Shown: positions 8,880 to 19,169 of the stretch, piece by piece | Position numbering within the stretch: the stretch's first letter is position 1 | How the letters are laid out: the number at the start of each line of letters is the position of its first letter | Assembly (NCBI GenBank): GCA_002316805.1 | Contig: DCEF01000020.1 | Location: forward strand, 47,401-111,400 | Source: Ruminococcaceae bacterium UBA1036 | GTDB lineage: Bacteria; Bacillota; Clostridia; Oscillospirales; Acutalibacteraceae | Length of the DNA stretch: 64,000 bases | Reading direction: 5' to 3' | Notes under the pieces: generated by a model | The model's database searches: none | What the model was told of the DNA's origin: nothing | Seen by the model: only the letters and a program-made list of their open reading frames with translations | Made by a program: the position numbers and the translations under genes

Positions 8880-9436
8880 ATGAACAAACAAATCAGCTTG
8901 TCAACTCTGAGCGACGAACTGGCACAAGTAAAAACACATAAAAATAAAAAAGAATTTCTGAGTCAAATTGATCGTATCGTTCCATGGGACGAATGGGCAA
9001 CCGTCATAAAACCGCACTATATAAGGGAGAACGCGGAAATAAGCCATACGACTTGGAATTGATGCTTCGAATTCACATTCTGCAGAATCTGTACAATTTA
9101 GCAGATGAAGCTACTGCCAGTGAAGTAATTTACAGTCAAGCCTTTTCTGATTTTTGTGGAGTAGCATCCAGCAATCAGGTTCCGGATGGAGATACCATCG
9201 GTAGATTCCGGAATATTTTGGTGCGCAACGGTCTGGAACAAAAGATTTTTGCGCAGGTCGTGATATCACTGCAGAAAAAGGGCTTGTTACTGAAAAAAGG
9301 AACTATCGTGGACTCCACTTTCATAGAAGCACCTTCCTCAACGAAGAATAAAGAGAAACAACGCGACCCGGATGCACATCAGGCAAAGAAAGGGTCCACC
9401 TGCGTTGAAGCGTCATCAAGGGCAGCCTCAGATTGA
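8880..9436 (+). pseudogene. IS5-family transposase remnant, frameshifted and truncated
   Basis: Two adjacent frames together give the IS5-subgroup N-terminus: KKEFLSQIDRIVPWDEW, then after a frameshift near 9020, KPYDLELMLRIHILQNLYNL, DTIGRFRNIL and the first catalytic region IVDSTFIEAPSSTKNKE followed by RDPDAHQAKKG. The rest of the DDE domain (second Asp and Glu) is missing after about 9400. An imperfect end sequence GGCAACACCGCACAGAGC precedes it at about 8831. It is inactive. Confidence 0.8.
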
Positions 9437-9600
9437 TGCCATGCTTCGGCGGGGAATCTTCAACTGCATCGTGATGCAGGAAAGATTGCAAAAAACAGGC
9501 TACAAGGGCGCAATTACGATTCTGAATGACTATGTTCATCCTCACCTCCCACTAAAAAGCAGCCCGGTGGTGAGGCGATACGAAACCTTGACGGAGACGC
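9433..9600 (+). pseudogene. IS21-type IstA transposase fragment
   Basis: A short stretch reads RRGIFNCIVMQERLQKTGYK, then AITILNDYVHP and PVVRRYETLTETHPG. It resembles the region of IstA before the catalytic core (GYTGGYTILKDYL...RFETPPG). Both ends are missing. It shows that a further element once landed here. The assignment rests on a short match and is tentative. Confidence 0.5.
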
Positions 9601-9858
9601 ACCCGGGTGGTTGGCATTTTCCCCAATCCCAATTCCTATGTTAGACTTGTTGCCACTTACCTCATGGAATATGCCGAGGATTAGTCTGACTCAAGGGCAT
9701 ATTTTAGTGCTGAAGCCATTCAAAAAGCTTTTTCGATCGCCGCATAATTCGTTTTTTTCGGAGTGAAATTGCAAATTTCTATTGACACTACCCAAGTATA
9801 TCTCCATGATTTTTATCAGTCGCCATAACATAAACTCATTAAAATTACTTTACAGTGT
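9601..9858. other. Decayed intergenic DNA
   Basis: No intact reading frame or recognisable family is seen. It is probably more debris from the mobile-element cluster on its left. Confidence 0.5.
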
Positions 9859-10338
9859 TTAATATGTCTTATTTTTATATTTGCTTTCATCTGCATATTC
9901 AATTTTCCATTTCTGATACTTACACCACATATCTGTTTTAAAAGAATATAGTAATCCATCACTTTCATCGTTATATCTAAAATCAACTGTTATAAATGGC
10001 ATATCACCTATTGAGTTAAAATTTCTATTGTGTGAATTTAATTCTTCTATAAATTTTGAATCAGAAAGAAATGATTTGAAATCTAAAAACGCTTTTTCAA
10101 TGCTGTTGAAATCCGTGTTTCTATCAACGTAAATAATTATACGACATCCAGTCCCTGAGTAAAAGAAGGAACTCTCGTCTATTCTTGAAATACTGTTTAT
10201 GATATGATTGTTGGTTTTAAGTTCATGCTCAATATGAATCCACTGACTATTTCTGCTATGCCATTGAGATATCAGGACAGACGAGAGTAAAACTATAAAG
10301 CATAATATTGTTATTAACAGTATTTTTTTCTTTTTCAA
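9859..10338 (-). CDS. Hypothetical membrane-anchored protein
   Basis: A 159-residue product starts at TTG 10338 with an AGGAG site nine bases upstream. It has a basic start (MKKKK) and one hydrophobic segment (about residues 6-24), then a hydrophilic outer domain with Phe/Ser/Asp-rich beta-like segments such as GCRIIIYVDRN and PFITVDFRY. I do not recognise the family. It lies 31 bp after the end of the broken surface-protein gene on the same strand and was probably cotranscribed with it. Since its partner is decayed, it may no longer matter. Confidence 0.6.
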   Translation of the reverse strand: MKKKKILLITILCFIVLLSSVLISQWHSRNSQWIHIEHELKTNNHIINSISRIDESSFFYSGTGCRIIIYVDRNTDFNSIEKAFLDFKSFLSDSKFIEELNSHNRNFNSIGDMPFITVDFRYNDESDGLLYSFKTDMWCKYQKWKIEYADESKYKNKTY

Positions 10339-10369
10339 GATTACGTTCTCCTACCATTTGGTATTGTTT

Positions 10370-13300
10370 TTAATTGAAATATAAAAGAGCTGCATATAAT
10401 TGTTCACCATTAATATAATCATCAAGGTCAAGATAAGAATATCCGCCCCAAGTTGATACCTTAAGAGTGGCTTTTTGTGCTATATTATCAGTCTTTATTT
10501 CTGTGATAGTCACCCAATGTCTTTCAAAGCTATTTTGTATCCAATGATTACCATTAGACTTAGTAACTTCAATATTCCTCAGTTTGGAGTTTATTCCAAT
10601 TAACATTGCAACCGGAAGGTTATTATCTAATGCAGTCCTTATATAATCCGATGTATTGTTTTTGTTAAAAGCTCCATTTTTGTGAATACCTTTTGATTCA
10701 ATTTCATGGTCTTTAGCATAATTCGTAACACCATTTTCAAATTTTGATAAGGGCCATACTCCTAGAAACTCCGAATATACTATAAGGAGTAACGTAATTG
10801 TATACTTTATTCATATGTGCTATGAAATTCTTTTTTGATAAATCTGGATAGTTATACAAGTTTTTATATTTGCTATTGCTTATAGCCATATATGCAAGTA
10901 AATTTGATGCCGCAACTGTGCCACAGCCACCATTTTTATCGATCTCTGAATTGAACCAATTCTGATCTCCACCATAATTTAAAGTTCCATCTTCATTATA
11001 TATAGGTAAAAAATCTTTGTTAGATAATGATGACTTAAAGACATCGCAAACCAGCGGTCTCGGGTCAACATTATCATTATAACCATCCCCGTCGCTGTCT
11101 TCGCTGGTTGGGTCGGATAAAACCGGAAGGACTCGGATAGCCTGAATCTTCAGCTTGCTTTCATCCGTTAAAGAATCAAACATATCCCTATACTTCTGTA
11201 CACATGAAAGATAGTCGAACAGGTTTTGAATTTCCGATCCTTCATAGCTGTTCCAATCGACTTCCTGGCTGTCGGTCAATCCATCGCCATCGGTATCGAT
11301 AGGGGCGTCTTTCACAAGTGGTTCCAAAAGTTGAACCCTTTTCAGATTATTGGCCATGACTATATCATAAAGGTTGCTGATTTTGGCAACAGAATAAACG
11401 TGTTTTGCAATAATTGGCCCAAATTGAATATTACTTGCGACTGTGATGCCACCCGTTTTTTCCATCGTTTCTTCAATGCCGCCCGCGAAAAATGACGTTG
11501 GCGACTTGATGATGTTAAAATTGATTCCCTTTTCAAAAACTCGGTCAAAACAATCCCAATAATCTCTTCCACCGGACATATCGGCATAGCTCCAACCGTC
11601 AACAATTAAAAATCCAAATTTTGAGGCCGTAACTCTGAAATCAATGTCATAAGCAAGCTTTGAATAAGCGTCGCCCCACATGCTATATTCTATAGATGTA
11701 TTTCTCTTCAATTGTCCGACTAATTTTTTCACTTCTTCTATGCTGCCTGCCCATTTGCTTCCTCTCTGCAACTGCAGAATTTGGGTTGCTTCATAATTGA
11801 AATCCGTAAAACGGATAACTCAAATTCTTGCGGAGCTGGACTCTTCAAATATCTGTTCACTTGCGGAAGGAACGTTTTTTATAGAATTATTAAAATTATC
11901 GATTGGAATTGTGTTCGAACAATCTACCATGAAGACAACATCGACAGGTCCGGCTTTTCCAGAGACGGGTTCGGCAGCTTCCGCGGATAATAATTTCGCC
12001 TGTCTGATAGTTTGGGCTTTATTGTCAGAATTGCCTGAAACAGAAAAATATCCTCCTGCTTTTTTTGATTTTCCATTGGATTTTATTGCATAGAAATTTT
12101 TTGCCTGCAAAGACTGCGAGTCCTTTTTTTCAGGTTTTACGCCGAGTTCGTTAAACCATTTGTCCATATCGATAACGCAGTAATCGCCAAGCTCCGTCGA
12201 TCTTGCAACAAGAGTGTCATTGTCAACCGTTGTTTCTACTGGTTTGAGCATATTGCTTTTCTCATCATAATGAAAAACCTGAAAACGCTGAATTCCCTGA
12301 AGCTCCGATAAATTAGATCCTGTATTTTACTTTGCAGTTTGATCTGAACTAATCCTAAATTTCAGGGTAACCTCTTTTACACTTAATGCATCATATGTAA
12401 TGGATATCAGCTTGCCAAGTATTGTATCATTCGACGACAGTATATTGGAATATTGGCTTTTCTTAACGGACAGAGAGTTATTAGCATTGCCTGCCGCGTT
12501 GACATCAATCGCTAATTCGTATTTATTGTCTTTATTTATTTCATCCAGCGATTTGTTATCTACAGTTTGGCTAAACGTGTATTGCCCATCCGGTATATCG
12601 TGAGTTTTGGGGTTCAACGGGTTAAGTCCAAGCTTAATCTCGTCGCCGTCACCGATACCATCCCCGTCGGTGTCGAATTTCAACGGATCGGTTTTGTAAG
12701 TGTTGACTTCGTCTCCGTCTTTCAGACCGTCATTGTCCGTATCGGCGCTTTGTGGGGCTGTGCCCAGTTTGACTTCTGTAAGGTTCGTCAGGCCATCCTT
12801 ATCCGGGTCTTCATTCGCGTCGGAAATACCATTTCCGTCAGTATCGGCTTTTAGCGGATCTGTACCAGTCAGATAAAGTTCCTGATAATCGGTCAATCCA
12901 TCGCCGTCCGTATCCGGCTTTGTCGGGTCGGTACCCAATTCTTTTTCAAAAATATCCGGCAGTCCGTCACCATCTGTATCTTTCAGCGTATAACCGTCAT
13001 TTACTTTTACCATTTCGAACGGTTCTGATTCTGCTGAATCATGCTTTGCTGTAGTCTGCTTGACCTTAAAGTACAGCTTATCCGGTGTGCCGCTTACTGT
13101 GTAGCTGTATTCATTCTTGTCGGAAACCGTGCCTGCTTTGGCATAATCCGTTCCGTTGGAAGAAACCATAACGTCAAAAGTTCCTGTGCTCTCCGTACTG
13201 TTCCATACAACTTTTATACTTTTGGTGTTCTTGTCATAGGTGCCATAAGCATATAACTTCAGTTCATTCAAGTCGATTTTCCATTTCTGGTTGTCGCCAT

Positions 13301-13824
13301 TCGCATCTGACCAAATTTGGATTTGCGCGCCGTTGTTTGAAGAAATTCCAACGATATCAAGGCATTTGCCGCTCTGCTTTGAAACGATCTCGTAATACCC
13401 GTCGCCGCAGTCTTTCAAACTCCAGAGCTGATTATCTTTCCCGACATAATCCCACTGATGCACTCGGGTACCGTTGCTCGTCGCAGCGTCTGTTACATCG
13501 GCGACTTTTCCCATAGCCTTGTTGACAATTTTATAGTAGGTATCATCCACCTTTTGGAACGACCATTTCTGGTTGTCGGAGCCTGCATAATCCCATTGCT
13601 GCAACACGGCGCCGTTATTTTTGTTTCTTCCCGGCACTTCAATAACTTTGTTTGTCCGTTTGGACGTGATAGTACAGTAAATAATTTCGTCGCCGGACTG
13701 CTTTAAAAAATCACTTACTTCCGGAACCTTTTGCAGTTGTTCCAGCTGCAAAAGCGTTCATCGGCAACGACATCATGCAGATTGCCGCAGAACATAGAAT
13801 TGCTATTCCTTTTTTAATAATCAT
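10370..13824 (-). pseudogene. Decayed gene for a secreted ricin-lectin/Ca-repeat/VWA/C39-like surface protein
   Basis: One long minus-strand coding path can be followed from a signal peptide (MIIKKGIAILCSAAICMMSL, ATG at 13824). Next come a ricin-type lectin with three QxW repeats (QQWDYAGSDNQKW, HQWDYVGKDNQLW, QIWSDANGDNQKW), a fibronectin-III-like part and at least five DxDxDGxxD calcium repeats. Then come a VWA-like domain (VDVVFMVDCSN) and a C-terminal C39-like peptidase domain with GGCGTVAASN and a late His (ERHWVTI). It is broken by a frameshift at the signal-peptide end (about 13750), in-frame stops TAA at 12327 and TGA at 11820, and a frameshift near 10755. The intact protein would be near 1150 residues, secreted and possibly self-processing. 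Confidence 0.85.
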
Positions 13825-13874
13825 GCCTTTTATATACTTCCTCCATAAAAGTTCTTATTTGTAATGCTTTCTAT

Positions 13875-13903
13875 AATATAATATATGTTCCACAATATGT
13901 CAA
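13875..13903 (-). promoter_or_regulatory. Consensus sigma-A promoter of the decayed surface-protein gene
   Basis: On the minus strand TTGACA (13903-13898) and TATATT (13880-13875) are 17 bp apart, about 50 bp before the start codon. The promoter still looks intact although the gene is broken. Confidence 0.75.
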
Positions 13904-13930
13904 TTGTTCTATGAAAATTTATTTACATAG

Positions 13931-13967
13931 CAGTGCAGCCCCTACAGATTCTGTATGGGCTGCACTG
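13931..13967 (-). terminator. Strong hairpin after the deacetylase gene
   Basis: CAGTGCAGCCC (13931-13941) pairs perfectly with GGGCTGCACTG (13957-13967), and the inner bases CTACAG/CTGTAT extend the stem with one mismatch. The U-tract is weak. It lies 66 bp past the deacetylase stop codon. Confidence 0.65.
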
Positions 13968-14033
13968 CCAAATTATTTTATCAACTGGCGTAATAAATTA
14001 TTCTCATCTAAAGTCATGGGAAATTACAACTAT

Positions 14034-14822
14034 TCATTTTGAAGAAGCATTTGCACTGTTTAACTTCGGTATCTGCATCCCGGCAACATCAATCGTGTAA
14101 TCGCTTTTATAAATCAATTGAGACACCGGGACAATCTTGTACCCCTGCGCCTGAAGCGTCTGGAGGACGGTCGGCAGTGCTGCCGGTGTGTTTTTTGCGC
14201 CGTTGTGGAACAAAACTATAGAACCCGGTTTCACCCGAGAAATAACACGCTTTTCTATCTGCTCAGGTGTCGGGTTTTTCCAGTCTAAGCTATCTACGCT
14301 CCACTGTATTGGATACATCTTCATTCCGTTAACAGTTTTTATAAGCGTATTGTCATAGTCGCCGTATGGCGGCCGGAAAAGCATTGGGCTGGTACCAGTT
14401 GCGGATTTTATTTTTTCATTACAGGCACTTATCTGGGCCTCCATATTCTGGTGTGTCAGCTTAGGCATGTGCGGGTGAGTGTTCGAGTGATTGCACACCT
14501 CATGCCCTGCTGCTGCCAGTGCTTTTGTCGAATCTGGATATTTATCTACCCAAGCGCCAACGACAAAGAAAGTTGTTTTTACATTATATTGTTTTAAAAT
14601 ATCAATAAGTTTTTGGGTTTCCTCATTCCCCCATGCAGCGTCAAACGATATGGCAATTTTTTTCTCATTAGTCTGCACATTGTAAATCGGCAGGTCACGC
14701 TTTGGCGCTGCGGCATTTACAGCCTGCACTCCGCGAACGCATCCGCACACAATAAGTATAGCCGCCAAAATAAAAAAAAGGATTGCAAGCACCCGCTTCT
14801 TCGTCACAGTGAAGACACTCAT
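14034..14822 (-). CDS. pdaB: Polysaccharide deacetylase, PdaB-like sporulation type
   Basis: A 262-residue NodB-fold protein with an N-terminal membrane anchor (residues 10-35, VLAILFFILAAILIVCGCV). NodB motifs are visible: KIAISFDAAWGNEET (catalytic Asp; the usual second Asp is Ala), HSNTHPHM (metal-binding HxxxH), RPPYGDYD, and VLFHNGAKNT near the end. The ISFDAAWG variant is the one found in PdaB proteins, which keep the spore cortex peptidoglycan in late sporulation. It would act outside the membrane. A monocistronic gene with a hairpin downstream. Confidence 0.8.
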   Translation of the reverse strand: MSVFTVTKKRVLAILFFILAAILIVCGCVRGVQAVNAAAPKRDLPIYNVQTNEKKIAISFDAAWGNEETQKLIDILKQYNVKTTFFVVGAWVDKYPDSTKALAAAGHEVCNHSNTHPHMPKLTHQNMEAQISACNEKIKSATGTSPMLFRPPYGDYDNTLIKTVNGMKMYPIQWSVDSLDWKNPTPEQIEKRVISRVKPGSIVLFHNGAKNTPAALPTVLQTLQAQGYKIVPVSQLIYKSDYTIDVAGMQIPKLNSANASSK

Positions 14823-14985
14823 CGCAATTACCCCTTTCGAATCAAAATATATGCTGATGATGGCCCCTCTATAAGCTCAATAAATGAAAAGTCCCTACTA
14901 TACAGCTAAAGTGCTGTACAGTAAGGATTCATTGTATTGTATTTTAAACCGCAAACTTAAAGGCCGCCATGTAAATCAGTGGACT

Positions 14986-15435
14986 TTATTCCTCAGTTAC
15001 TTTTTTGCCTTCCACTGCATTTTCAAGGGTATGCCAACCCAAAACAGCACACTTCACACGCGCAGGCATGTGAGCGACATCTTTAAGGGCAATTGCTTCA
15101 TCAAGCGGTTCAAGTTGCTTTTCGTCAGTAATTTCACCTTTAATCATACCAAGAAAAAGCTTCACGAGTTTTTTGGCTTCTTCTACAGTTTTGCCTTTAA
15201 TCAAGTCAATCATTATTGAAGCAGAAGCCTGTGAAATGGCGCATCCTATACCAGTAAAGCCAGCGTCTTCAATTACTCCGTCCTTTACGCGCAGCTCCAG
15301 CGAAATTTCGTCGCCGCAGCTTGGGTTTACACCTTTTAAGGTCGCCGTCGGGCTGTCTATGTGGTGCTTATTGCGCTTTGAATTATTGTGCTCCGTCAAA
15401 ATCTGTGTGTATATCTGATTAAGTTCCAAGGCCAA
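14986..15435 (-). CDS. sufU: Fe-S assembly scaffold/sulfur-transfer protein SufU
   Basis: A 149-residue IscU-fold protein with the zinc/sulfur ligands in NPSCGDE, GIGCAISQASAS and ARVKCAVLGWHTL. The roughly 20-residue insertion between the second and third ligands (KGKTVEEAKKLVKLFLGMIK) marks SufU rather than IscU. It takes persulfide sulfur from SufS. Its start overlaps the 3' end of sufS by 17 bp, showing translational coupling as the last gene of the operon. Confidence 0.95.
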   Translation of the reverse strand: MALELNQIYTQILTEHNNSKRNKHHIDSPTATLKGVNPSCGDEISLELRVKDGVIEDAGFTGIGCAISQASASIMIDLIKGKTVEEAKKLVKLFLGMIKGEITDEKQLEPLDEAIALKDVAHMPARVKCAVLGWHTLENAVEGKKVTEE

Positions 15436-16642
15436 GCCACCCCCTTACACGCTTGAGGCTGCTAAGGAACTGGTCAATATCTTCACGAGTATTGTAAAAG
15501 TATAGGCTTGCACGGCATGTTGCATTAACGCCGAGATAATCCATTAGCGGCTGGGCGCAGTGGTGGCCAGCGCGTATCGCAACGCCGTCGGCGTCAAGTA
15601 TGCTTGCTACATCATGCGGATGCACCCCGTCGACATTAAACGAAATCACACCGCAGCGGTCACGCCTATTTTTAGTGCCACCATACACAGTGATATGCGG
15701 AACCTCGGCAAGCCCGTCAAGTGTATAGTTAAGCAGGGCCTGCTCGGTTTCGGCGATTTTATCATAGCCGACTTTCTGCAGATAGTGTATCGCCGCTTCA
15801 AGCCCTACTGCTCCGCCCACATTTTGTGTGCCTGCCTCGAACTTCTGTGGAAGCGGCGCAAATGTGGCAGACTGTTCGTGAACATATTCAATCATCTCTC
15901 CGCCGCGGAGGAAAGGCGGCATTTTATTGAGGAGCTCTTCTCTGCCATACAGCACGCCTATTCCCATTGGCGCCATCATTTTATGGCCTGAAAATGCCAT
16001 AAAATCAGCGCCGAGGTCTTTCACATTCACTTTAAAATGCGGTATGCTCTGCGCGCAGTCCACAACAACAACAGCGCCTACCGAATGTGCTTTATCCGCA
16101 ATTTTACGGACAGGGTATACAGAACCGAGGACATTCGAAACATGGGCCAGTGCCAAGATTTTCGCTTTCGGCGTTATTTTTTCCATCTCATCGTCCGTCA
16201 GGCGCCCCTCCTTGTCGGGATAAAGATAGACAAGCTTCGCGCCTTTGGCCTGTGCCACCATCTGCCACGGCACGAGGTTGCTGTGATGTTCGCTGACAGG
16301 CAGGACTATCTCGTCGCCTTCATGCAGAAAATTGAGGCCATAACTGTAAGCTACAAGGTTGAGCGACTCGCTCGCATTGCGCGTGAAAATGACTTCACAG
16401 TCTTTATCAGCTCCTATAAACTCCTTAACAGTGTGGCGGGCATTTTCATACCTCTCCGTTGCTTTCACGCTAAGCTCATAGAGTCCGCGGTGCGGGTTTG
16501 CGTTTTCCGTGCGGTAAAACTCATCCACTGCCCGTAGAACAGGAACAGGCCTCTGAACTGTGGCAGCATTGTCAAGGTACGCAAGGCGCTTACCGTTCAT
16601 CTTTTCATTTAAGATTGGAAAATCTTCAGCCCATGGATTCAA
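15419..16642 (-). CDS. sufS: Cysteine desulfurase SufS
   Basis: A 407-residue PLP enzyme of the class II cysteine desulfurases. NAATVQRP, NPHRGLYELS and TRNASESLNLVA are near the N-terminus; DCAQSIPHF and SGHKMMAPMGIGVLYG carry the PLP contacts and the Schiff-base Lys; RAGHHCAQPLM carries the persulfide-forming Cys. It releases sulfur from cysteine for cluster assembly. Its start overlaps sufD by 17 bp and its end overlaps sufU, as expected for a coupled pair. Confidence 0.96.
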   Translation of the reverse strand: MNPWAEDFPILNEKMNGKRLAYLDNAATVQRPVPVLRAVDEFYRTENANPHRGLYELSVKATERYENARHTVKEFIGADKDCEVIFTRNASESLNLVAYSYGLNFLHEGDEIVLPVSEHHSNLVPWQMVAQAKGAKLVYLYPDKEGRLTDDEMEKITPKAKILALAHVSNVLGSVYPVRKIADKAHSVGAVVVVDCAQSIPHFKVNVKDLGADFMAFSGHKMMAPMGIGVLYGREELLNKMPPFLRGGEMIEYVHEQSATFAPLPQKFEAGTQNVGGAVGLEAAIHYLQKVGYDKIAETEQALLNYTLDGLAEVPHITVYGGTKNRRDRCGVISFNVDGVHPHDVASILDADGVAIRAGHHCAQPLMDYLGVNATCRASLYFYNTREDIDQFLSSLKRVRGWLGLGT

Positions 16643-17720
16643 GTTGGCTCAGCCTCCCCTTTACAAAATCCGACACTTCTTTTTTGAGTTCCATATCCGG
16701 TATTCTGTCTATAACCGGGTGGAACTGCGCTTCAATTATAAGCTTTTTCGCTTCCGCTTCGCTTAGCCCGCGCGACATAAGGTAGAACAAGCGTGCTGCG
16801 TCAATCCTTCCTGTAGACGCGGCATGCTGGCCATCAACGTCCTCTTCCTGGCACAGGATAAGCGGTGCCGTGCGGTTCCTTACTTTCGGGCTGAAAAGCA
16901 GGTTGTATTCATTCTCATGGCCTACAGCCTGTTTGGCGCCGCGCACAAAATCTATTGTGCCGCGGAAAGTCTTCTGGCTCTCGTCGAGCAGCGCGCCGCT
17001 CACATTAATATTGCTCGAAGTTTTCCGGCCTGTATGCTGCGCAATGTAGTTTATATCTATCGAGCGCTGATGGTCACCGAGATATATGGCATTCATGTTA
17101 AGCTGGCTTTTCGTACCGCCAAGGCGTGTTTTTACACCCGAAAAAGCATGTTTGCCGCCAAGCTCTGCCTGCACAATATCTATTTTTCCGCCCTCTTCTG
17201 CAAAAGCGCCTACATTGTCAAAATGCGTGCACCCGTCACCGAGAAGCTGAATCTGCATAAGGTGTATCACAGCGCCTTTTCCGGCATACAGTTTTGTAAG
17301 GCCTCCGTGGAAGCCCGGAACATCGCCCTCTGACCGGTAACCCATAACGACTGTTATCTCGCTGCCCTCTTCTGCCGTAATCTCATTGCAGTCAATAACA
17401 GTCGGATTTTTTTCGCTTATCTCATAGTTGAGGACAACAGGTTTTTCTGCCTTCGTTCCCGCTGCAGCACAGAGTGAAACGCCGCAGTTGCTATGGCTCT
17501 CAACAAAATCAGCCGTATCTTTGCCCATGCCTGTTTCCGCATCAGGTACCGGGAATGGCTTTTTTGTTAAAGACACACCCTCTGGCAGAGATCCGGCAAG
17601 TGCTTTCCCTCTATAAGGAGCAGGGTCCGAAAATTTCTCCTGCAAGCCCGTATCATTTATTCCAAGCCGGTTCCATGTGCGGACCGGCAGCATATTTACA
17701 TTCCTTAAAGCTACATCCAT
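16626..17720 (-). CDS. sufD: Fe-S assembly protein SufD
   Basis: About 364 residues of the SufB/SufD beta-helix family. The C-terminal core has HAFSGVKTRLGG, YIAQHTGRKTSSNINVSGAL, HENEYNLLFSPKVR, ASTGRIDAARLFYLMSRGLS and AQFHPVIDRIPD. It forms the SufBC2D scaffold with SufB and SufC. I use the ATG at 17720; a GTG at 17735, three bases after the sufB stop, is an alternative start. The gene is cotranscribed with sufB. Confidence 0.93.
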   Translation of the reverse strand: MDVALRNVNMLPVRTWNRLGINDTGLQEKFSDPAPYRGKALAGSLPEGVSLTKKPFPVPDAETGMGKDTADFVESHSNCGVSLCAAAGTKAEKPVVLNYEISEKNPTVIDCNEITAEEGSEITVVMGYRSEGDVPGFHGGLTKLYAGKGAVIHLMQIQLLGDGCTHFDNVGAFAEEGGKIDIVQAELGGKHAFSGVKTRLGGTKSQLNMNAIYLGDHQRSIDINYIAQHTGRKTSSNINVSGALLDESQKTFRGTIDFVRGAKQAVGHENEYNLLFSPKVRNRTAPLILCQEEDVDGQHAASTGRIDAARLFYLMSRGLSEAEAKKLIIEAQFHPVIDRIPDMELKKEVSDFVKGRLSQLESMG

Positions 17721-17738
17721 ATCTGTTCCGCCCACGGC

Positions 17739-19151
17739 TCAGCCGATAGCGCCCTCCATTTCCAACTTAATAAGGTTGTTCATTTCAACCGCATATTCTA
17801 CAGGCAGTTCTTTGGCAATAGGCTCAGCAAAGCCTGTAACTATCATTGCCCTTGCGTCTTCTTCAGACATTCCGCGGCTCATGAGGTAAAAAATTGCATC
17901 GTCGCTTATGCGGCCTATCTTCGCTTCGTGCCCAACATCGACATCGTCATTCTGTATATCCATAACAGGTATCGTATCGGAGCGTGAGCGGTCATCAAGC
18001 ATCAACGACTCGCAGTTAACAGATGATTTGCACCCGTAAGCCTGTGGCAGTATAACAACCGAGCTGCGGTAAGTGCAGGTTCCACCATCTTTTGAAATCG
18101 ACTTTGTACTGATGTCAGAATACGTATGCGGCGCCGCATGCACCACCTTTGCGCCTGTGTCAAGGTTCTGGCCTTTACCGGCAAATGTAATGCCGGTGAA
18201 CTCCATGCGCGAATTTTCGCCATTCAGTATGCTCATCGGATAAAGGTATGAAACGTGTGAGCCGAACGAACCCGATACCCACTCCATATTGCCGCCTTCT
18301 TCAACGAGCGCGCGCTTTGTGTTCAGGTTATACATATTCTTCGACCAGTTCTCTATTGTTGAATAGCGCAGGTGCGCGTTTTTTGCAACATAGAGCTCAA
18401 CACACCCCGCATGGAGATTTGCAACGTTGTACTTCGGCGCCGAGCACCCTTCAATGAAGTGAAGGTCCGCACCTTCACCAAGTATAATCAGCGTGTGCTC
18501 AAACTGGCCGGCTCCCGGCGCATTGAGGCGAAAATACGACTGCAGCGGTATTTCTACCTTAACATGCGGCGGCACATACACAAACGAGCCACCAGACCAC
18601 ACCGCACCATGGAGCGCCGCGAACTTGTGGTCCGTAGGCGGCACGAGCTTCATGAAATGGTCCCTTACCATGGAGCCGTATTGGGGGTCACGTATGGCGC
18701 TTTCCATATCTGTGTAAACTACGCCCTGCCTGCGCACTTCCTCACGCACATTATGGTACACGACTTCGGAATCATACTGGGCGCCAACTCCGGCAAGGGA
18801 TTTGCGCTCCGCTTCAGGTATCCCAAGGCGCTCGAACGTGTTCTTTATGTCGTCCGGCACCTGCGCCCAGTTGCCGCGCATAGGCGTGTCCGGCCTTATA
18901 TATGTCACAATGTCGTTCATATTGAGCCCGTCCAGTGAAGGGCCCCAGTCAGGCACTTTAAGATTATTGTAGATTTCAAGCGATTTCAGCCTAAAGTCAT
19001 GCATCCACTTAGGGTCATTTTTTGTCTTTGAAATCTCTTCTACAATTTCCGGCGTAAGGCCTTCTTTAACTTCATACGACGGGTGAACCTTATCTTTTAT
19101 ATCATAGATAGTGCGGTCAATATCTTTCACCATCGTTTTTTTCTTTTCCAT
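17739..19151 (-). CDS. sufB: Fe-S assembly scaffold SufB
   Basis: A 470-residue SufB with the usual length and conserved text: FRLKSLEIYNNLKVPDWGP, GVGAQYDSEVVYHN, YVPPHVKVEIPLQSYFRLN, HFIEGCSAPKY (conserved core Cys), SYLYPMSILNGENSRMEFTG and GHEAKIGRISDDAIFYLMS. SufB carries the nascent cluster in the SufBC2D complex. A GGAGG site lies just before the ATG. It sits 18 bp after sufC. Confidence 0.97.
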   Translation of the reverse strand: MEKKKTMVKDIDRTIYDIKDKVHPSYEVKEGLTPEIVEEISKTKNDPKWMHDFRLKSLEIYNNLKVPDWGPSLDGLNMNDIVTYIRPDTPMRGNWAQVPDDIKNTFERLGIPEAERKSLAGVGAQYDSEVVYHNVREEVRRQGVVYTDMESAIRDPQYGSMVRDHFMKLVPPTDHKFAALHGAVWSGGSFVYVPPHVKVEIPLQSYFRLNAPGAGQFEHTLIILGEGADLHFIEGCSAPKYNVANLHAGCVELYVAKNAHLRYSTIENWSKNMYNLNTKRALVEEGGNMEWVSGSFGSHVSYLYPMSILNGENSRMEFTGITFAGKGQNLDTGAKVVHAAPHTYSDISTKSISKDGGTCTYRSSVVILPQAYGCKSSVNCESLMLDDRSRSDTIPVMDIQNDDVDVGHEAKIGRISDDAIFYLMSRGMSEEDARAMIVTGFAEPIAKELPVEYAVEMNNLIKLEMEGAIG

Positions 19152-19169
19152 CTGCTTACCTCCGGCCCG

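Noticed and set aside
11820..12329. In-frame TGA/TAA in the surface-protein gene read as recoding or selenocysteine
   Set aside because: There are one TGA, one TAA and two frameshifts in the same gene, no selenocysteine hairpin is evident, and mobile-element debris adjoins it. Decay explains it better.
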